A stretch of DNA of 33,441 bases from Pseudomonadota bacterium. Its GTDB lineage: Bacteria; Pseudomonadota; Gammaproteobacteria; UBA9214. The stretch is from contig JARFQV010000278.1 of assembly GCA_029287615.1 (NCBI GenBank), positions 1 to 33,441 on the forward strand, read 5' to 3'. The notes beneath the pieces were generated by a model. The model saw only the letters and a list, made by a program, of their open reading frames with translations. It did no database searches and was not told where the DNA came from. The position numbers and the translations under genes are program-made. Positions 31,506-33,441 of this stretch are shown one piece after another; the stretch's first letter is position 1; each line of letters opens with the position of its first letter.

Positions 31506-32783
31506 CTACAGCGCCAGCCGCGCGCGCAGGCCAAAGACCCAGATCCTGTTTTCATCGGGATTGAGGGCCGGGTCGATGATCAGTTGCACATCCGGCGTGA
31601 CGGCAAGTCGCGGGGTCAATTGCAGACGATAAAACGCCTCGATGGTGTACTGGTCATCGAGATCGGGGCCGACAGCCGTGTCCGATGGCCGGCTCCAGTT
31701 CAAACCCAGTCCCAGCAGATCACTCCTGCCTCTCCAGTAGTAGCCGAGTCCGGTGCTCAGTGACTTCTCCCACAATGCGCCGCCGTCATGTGCATATCCG
31801 GCACGCAGGAAGGGCATCCATTTGTCATCGATGAACGTTGCGGCTGAAAAGGTGGCGCCCCAGCCATCCAGAACCTGGGCATCATCACGCTCGTCGGCCT
31901 GCCAGAGGGTAAGGTGTACATTGTCGAGATAGAGCTTTTGTTGCGCGCTGGTCCAGCCTACTTCGATATGCTTGAAATATTCACGATCGTTGAAGAAGGT
32001 GTCGAACCCCTCCCCGGGATCAGTCGGGTCACCATTGGCGTCGGCCAGCCCGCCAATGACGTAGATGTGATCGGTGGCCATGAAGGCGAGGGATACGCCC
32101 AGGCCCTGATTGGGCGCGGCGATGGTCGGGCTGGTCAGGAACGCGAGGTTGGTAAAAGACGTCCAGGGATTGATCATGCCGTAGACGTCGAGATAGTCGG
32201 TCACGTCCACCCAGCCGGCCACGAATGACACGCGGCCCTGTGCAAGCCGCTGCCTCCAGAAAAAATTCGTCAATCCCCAGTCTCGATTGCTGCGGTAATT
32301 GCTGAAGGGCACGCCGGTCAAGCCGGCATAGCCGGCCTCGAACCCAAGATCCTGCGGCACGATCGTGCTCAGGCGGTGACGGTTTTCCACCTTGACCACA
32401 AGCGCCCCGGTATTGCCGGAATCCTTCCCAACCAGCGTCCAGTCGGCGAACAGGCGGTATATGCCGCCCGCCGCGGAATCTCTGCCCAGACTCTTGTCCG
32501 CATACTGATAAAGCCCCGTGTAGTCGGTACCGAAGGCAAGGCCATACTCCGAATGGAGACGCTCCTTGAAATCAAAATAGGGCTTGAGCTGTCGATCCAG
32601 TCCCTTCAGGCGAAAGACGGTCTCTCTGGGTCTCTCGTCCTCCCTGAGTGTCCCCCGTACACTGTTCGGCCCGCCGAACTCGGGCGCCTCTTCCGTGGCG
32701 GATATCGGCAGTGAAAATGAACTGGCCAGCAACAGCAGGCTGGTGAACAGGCAGATCCCTTTACGGGATAATTCGCGCTGCAT
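31506..32783 (-). CDS. OprB-type carbohydrate-selective porin
   Basis: Encodes 425 residues. A signal peptide (ICLFTSLLLLASSFSLPISA) precedes a mature beta-barrel pattern of alternating residues with many aromatic girdle positions: YGLAFGTDYTGLYQYADKSL, YRLFADWTLVG, FFWRQRLAQGRVSFVAGWVD, and a last strand ending NRIWVFGLRARLAL. The barrel starts with a short helical, charged region (LKGLDRQLKPYFDFKERL). Features fit OprB-like sugar porins of 16 strands. The C-terminal Leu after aromatic and basic residues is an acceptable outer-membrane insertion signal. The start at 32783 is chosen because the signal peptide begins there; the frame is open far upstream. It is the first gene of the three-gene envelope operon. 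Confidence 0.85.
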   Translation of the reverse strand: MQRELSRKGICLFTSLLLLASSFSLPISATEEAPEFGGPNSVRGTLREDERPRETVFRLKGLDRQLKPYFDFKERLHSEYGLAFGTDYTGLYQYADKSLGRDSAAGGIYRLFADWTLVGKDSGNTGALVVKVENRHRLSTIVPQDLGFEAGYAGLTGVPFSNYRSNRDWGLTNFFWRQRLAQGRVSFVAGWVDVTDYLDVYGMINPWTSFTNLAFLTSPTIAAPNQGLGVSLAFMATDHIYVIGGLADANGDPTDPGEGFDTFFNDREYFKHIEVGWTSAQQKLYLDNVHLTLWQADERDDAQVLDGWGATFSAATFIDDKWMPFLRAGYAHDGGALWEKSLSTGLGYYWRGRSDLLGLGLNWSRPSDTAVGPDLDDQYTIEAFYRLQLTPRLAVTPDVQLIIDPALNPDENRIWVFGLRARLAL

Positions 32784-32892
32784 GGTTTTGAACAAACCTC
32801 TGTGATCAATCCGGTATTTCACCCTGCAGGTTTCGCGTTTCTGCCGGATCCGGTTGTTCTTCATTTCAGATGCCCTAACGAAATCTCGTGAT

Positions 32893-33264
32893 TCAATCCG
32901 CTGCGCCCGTCGATACCCAATGCCCTGATCGAATGACGGGCTCCGGATCACCCTCCCAGTCGATATCAACCAGTCCGATAGTAGGTTCGACATAAGGGCC
33001 TGCGATGCGATGCTTGTTGGCGGCATTCGCGTAGTCTGGAATCACGTGCGTCATGCCGCTGGCTGTGAAGTCATAAAAGTGATAGTTGCCGGTGGCAATA
33101 GCACCCCAGACGGGTTGTGGTTGCCATTGCTTGGCACAGGTGCCAAAGGCGATACGCGACACGGTTCCTGTCGGTAATGCTTGCCAGTCATCCAGTGCAT
33201 GACCTGCCGGAGAAAACAGCACAGACATCAGGGCAAGCACACTGATCAGCAAGCGTTCAATCAT
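32893..33264 (-). pseudogene. PhoD-like alkaline phosphatase/phosphodiesterase with central part deleted
   Basis: A 123-codon ORF with a signal peptide (LISVLALMSVLFSPAGHA) and the start of a PhoD-like phosphatase, VSRIAFGTCAKQWQPQPVW. It then continues directly with sequence from the C-terminal part of the same family, YHFYDFTASGMTHVIPDYA and ANKHRIAGPYVEPTIGLVDIDWEG. Complete relatives are about 350 residues, so roughly 200 residues, including the metal-binding GD and GNHD/HD motifs, are gone. The junction is in frame near residues 57-63 and gives one continuous ORF. The last residues (SGHWVSTGAAD) do not look like the family end. It is probably a decayed gene rather than a functional short protein. 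It precedes the porin on the same strand. Confidence 0.7.
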
Positions 33265-33319
33265 TACGGTAATAATCCATCATCAGTCAGTGACACGATT
33301 AAGCAACGGAGGATAGGAA

Positions 33320-33341
33320 ACGGGGCGTCAAAACGCCCCGT
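33320..33341 (-). terminator. GC-rich hairpin after the right-edge gene
   Basis: ACGGGGCGT (33320-33328) and ACGCCCCGT (33333-33341) form a perfect 9-bp stem with a four-base loop. On the minus strand it is followed by TTTCC, a weak T-run, and it lies 23 bases after the stop of the partial minus-strand gene. A terminator for that gene is the likely role; no T-run follows on the plus strand. Confidence 0.6.
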
Positions 33342-33364
33342 GTCATCTCATGAATGCTTATGCA

Positions 33365-33439
33365 CTAGAGCGAGAACTGCCCACGGGTTAGTGGCGTCTT
33401 GATTGGCCGAAAATGCGGATGATCCCCTTCGACCACCGT
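33365..33439 (-). CDS. C-terminal end of an unidentified protein (partial, cut by window edge)
   Basis: The minus-strand frame entering from the right edge encodes 24 residues, ending TPLTRGQFSL before the TAG at 33365-33367, with a segment EGDHPHFRPIK before it. It is preferred over the other two frames because it is followed at proper distance by a hairpin terminator and has a protein-like composition. Too little remains to name the product. Confidence 0.4.
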   Translation of the reverse strand, partial: TVVEGDHPHFRPIKTPLTRGQFSL

Positions 33440-33441
33440 GT

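Noticed and set aside
32784-33026. N-terminal extension of the porin
   Set aside because: It would place 81 non-hydrophobic residues before a clear signal peptide and overlap the phosphatase remnant.

Overview
The window reads as chromosomal DNA of a GC-rich Gram-negative proteobacterium. A gammaproteobacterium is the best guess: signal-peptide envelope proteins, an OprB-type porin and an HdeA-like periplasmic protein imply an outer membrane, and DeaD, Pcm and DinB are of gammaproteobacterial type. No rRNA, tRNA, CRISPR array or complete transposase was seen. The only mobile element is a 130 bp IS5-like MITE near the left edge.

Left part (1-9.3 kb): the end of an unknown gene, the MITE, a DeaD-type RNA helicase, four minus-strand genes (a membrane protein with HEXXH, a small CxxC protein, a DUF2007-type protein with a membrane tail, and Pcm), then a two-gene plus-strand unit rtcB-polX facing an alpha/beta hydrolase. 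Middle (9.3-19.9 kb): an unknown 400-residue protein, a 48-codon orphan ORF, and a YhaO/YhaN-like nuclease-ATPase pair on the minus strand; divergent from them lies lemA, an M48 metalloprotease and dinB.

The most notable region is 19.98-26.73 kb, a complete stressosome signalling locus. Two RsbR-type scaffolds with different sensors stand back to back: one with tandem PAS domains (minus strand) and one with a protoglobin, hence probably haem/oxygen sensing (plus strand). The globin RsbR is followed by rsbS, rsbT and rsbX and then by a 926-residue hybrid histidine kinase, the last four translationally overlapping. No sigma factor, anti-sigma factor or RsbU lies here. The kinase instead starts with what appears to be a second, degenerate RsbT-like domain, followed by HisKA, HATPase, two receivers and an Hpt domain. 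This suggests that partner switching feeds directly into a phosphorelay. Stressosome operons joined to two-component proteins are known from Vibrio; the fused architecture and the degenerate RsbT-like domain are what deserve attention.

Right part (26.7-33.4 kb), all minus strand: a two-gene membrane unit, small exported proteins (an Arg/Glu-rich one and an HdeA-like one), an envelope operon (OprB-like porin, MliC/COG3650-like protein, double META-domain protein), and two decaying genes: a frameshifted, internally deleted DUF502-like gene and a PhoD-like phosphatase with its centre missing. A terminator and the last codons of another minus-strand gene end the window.
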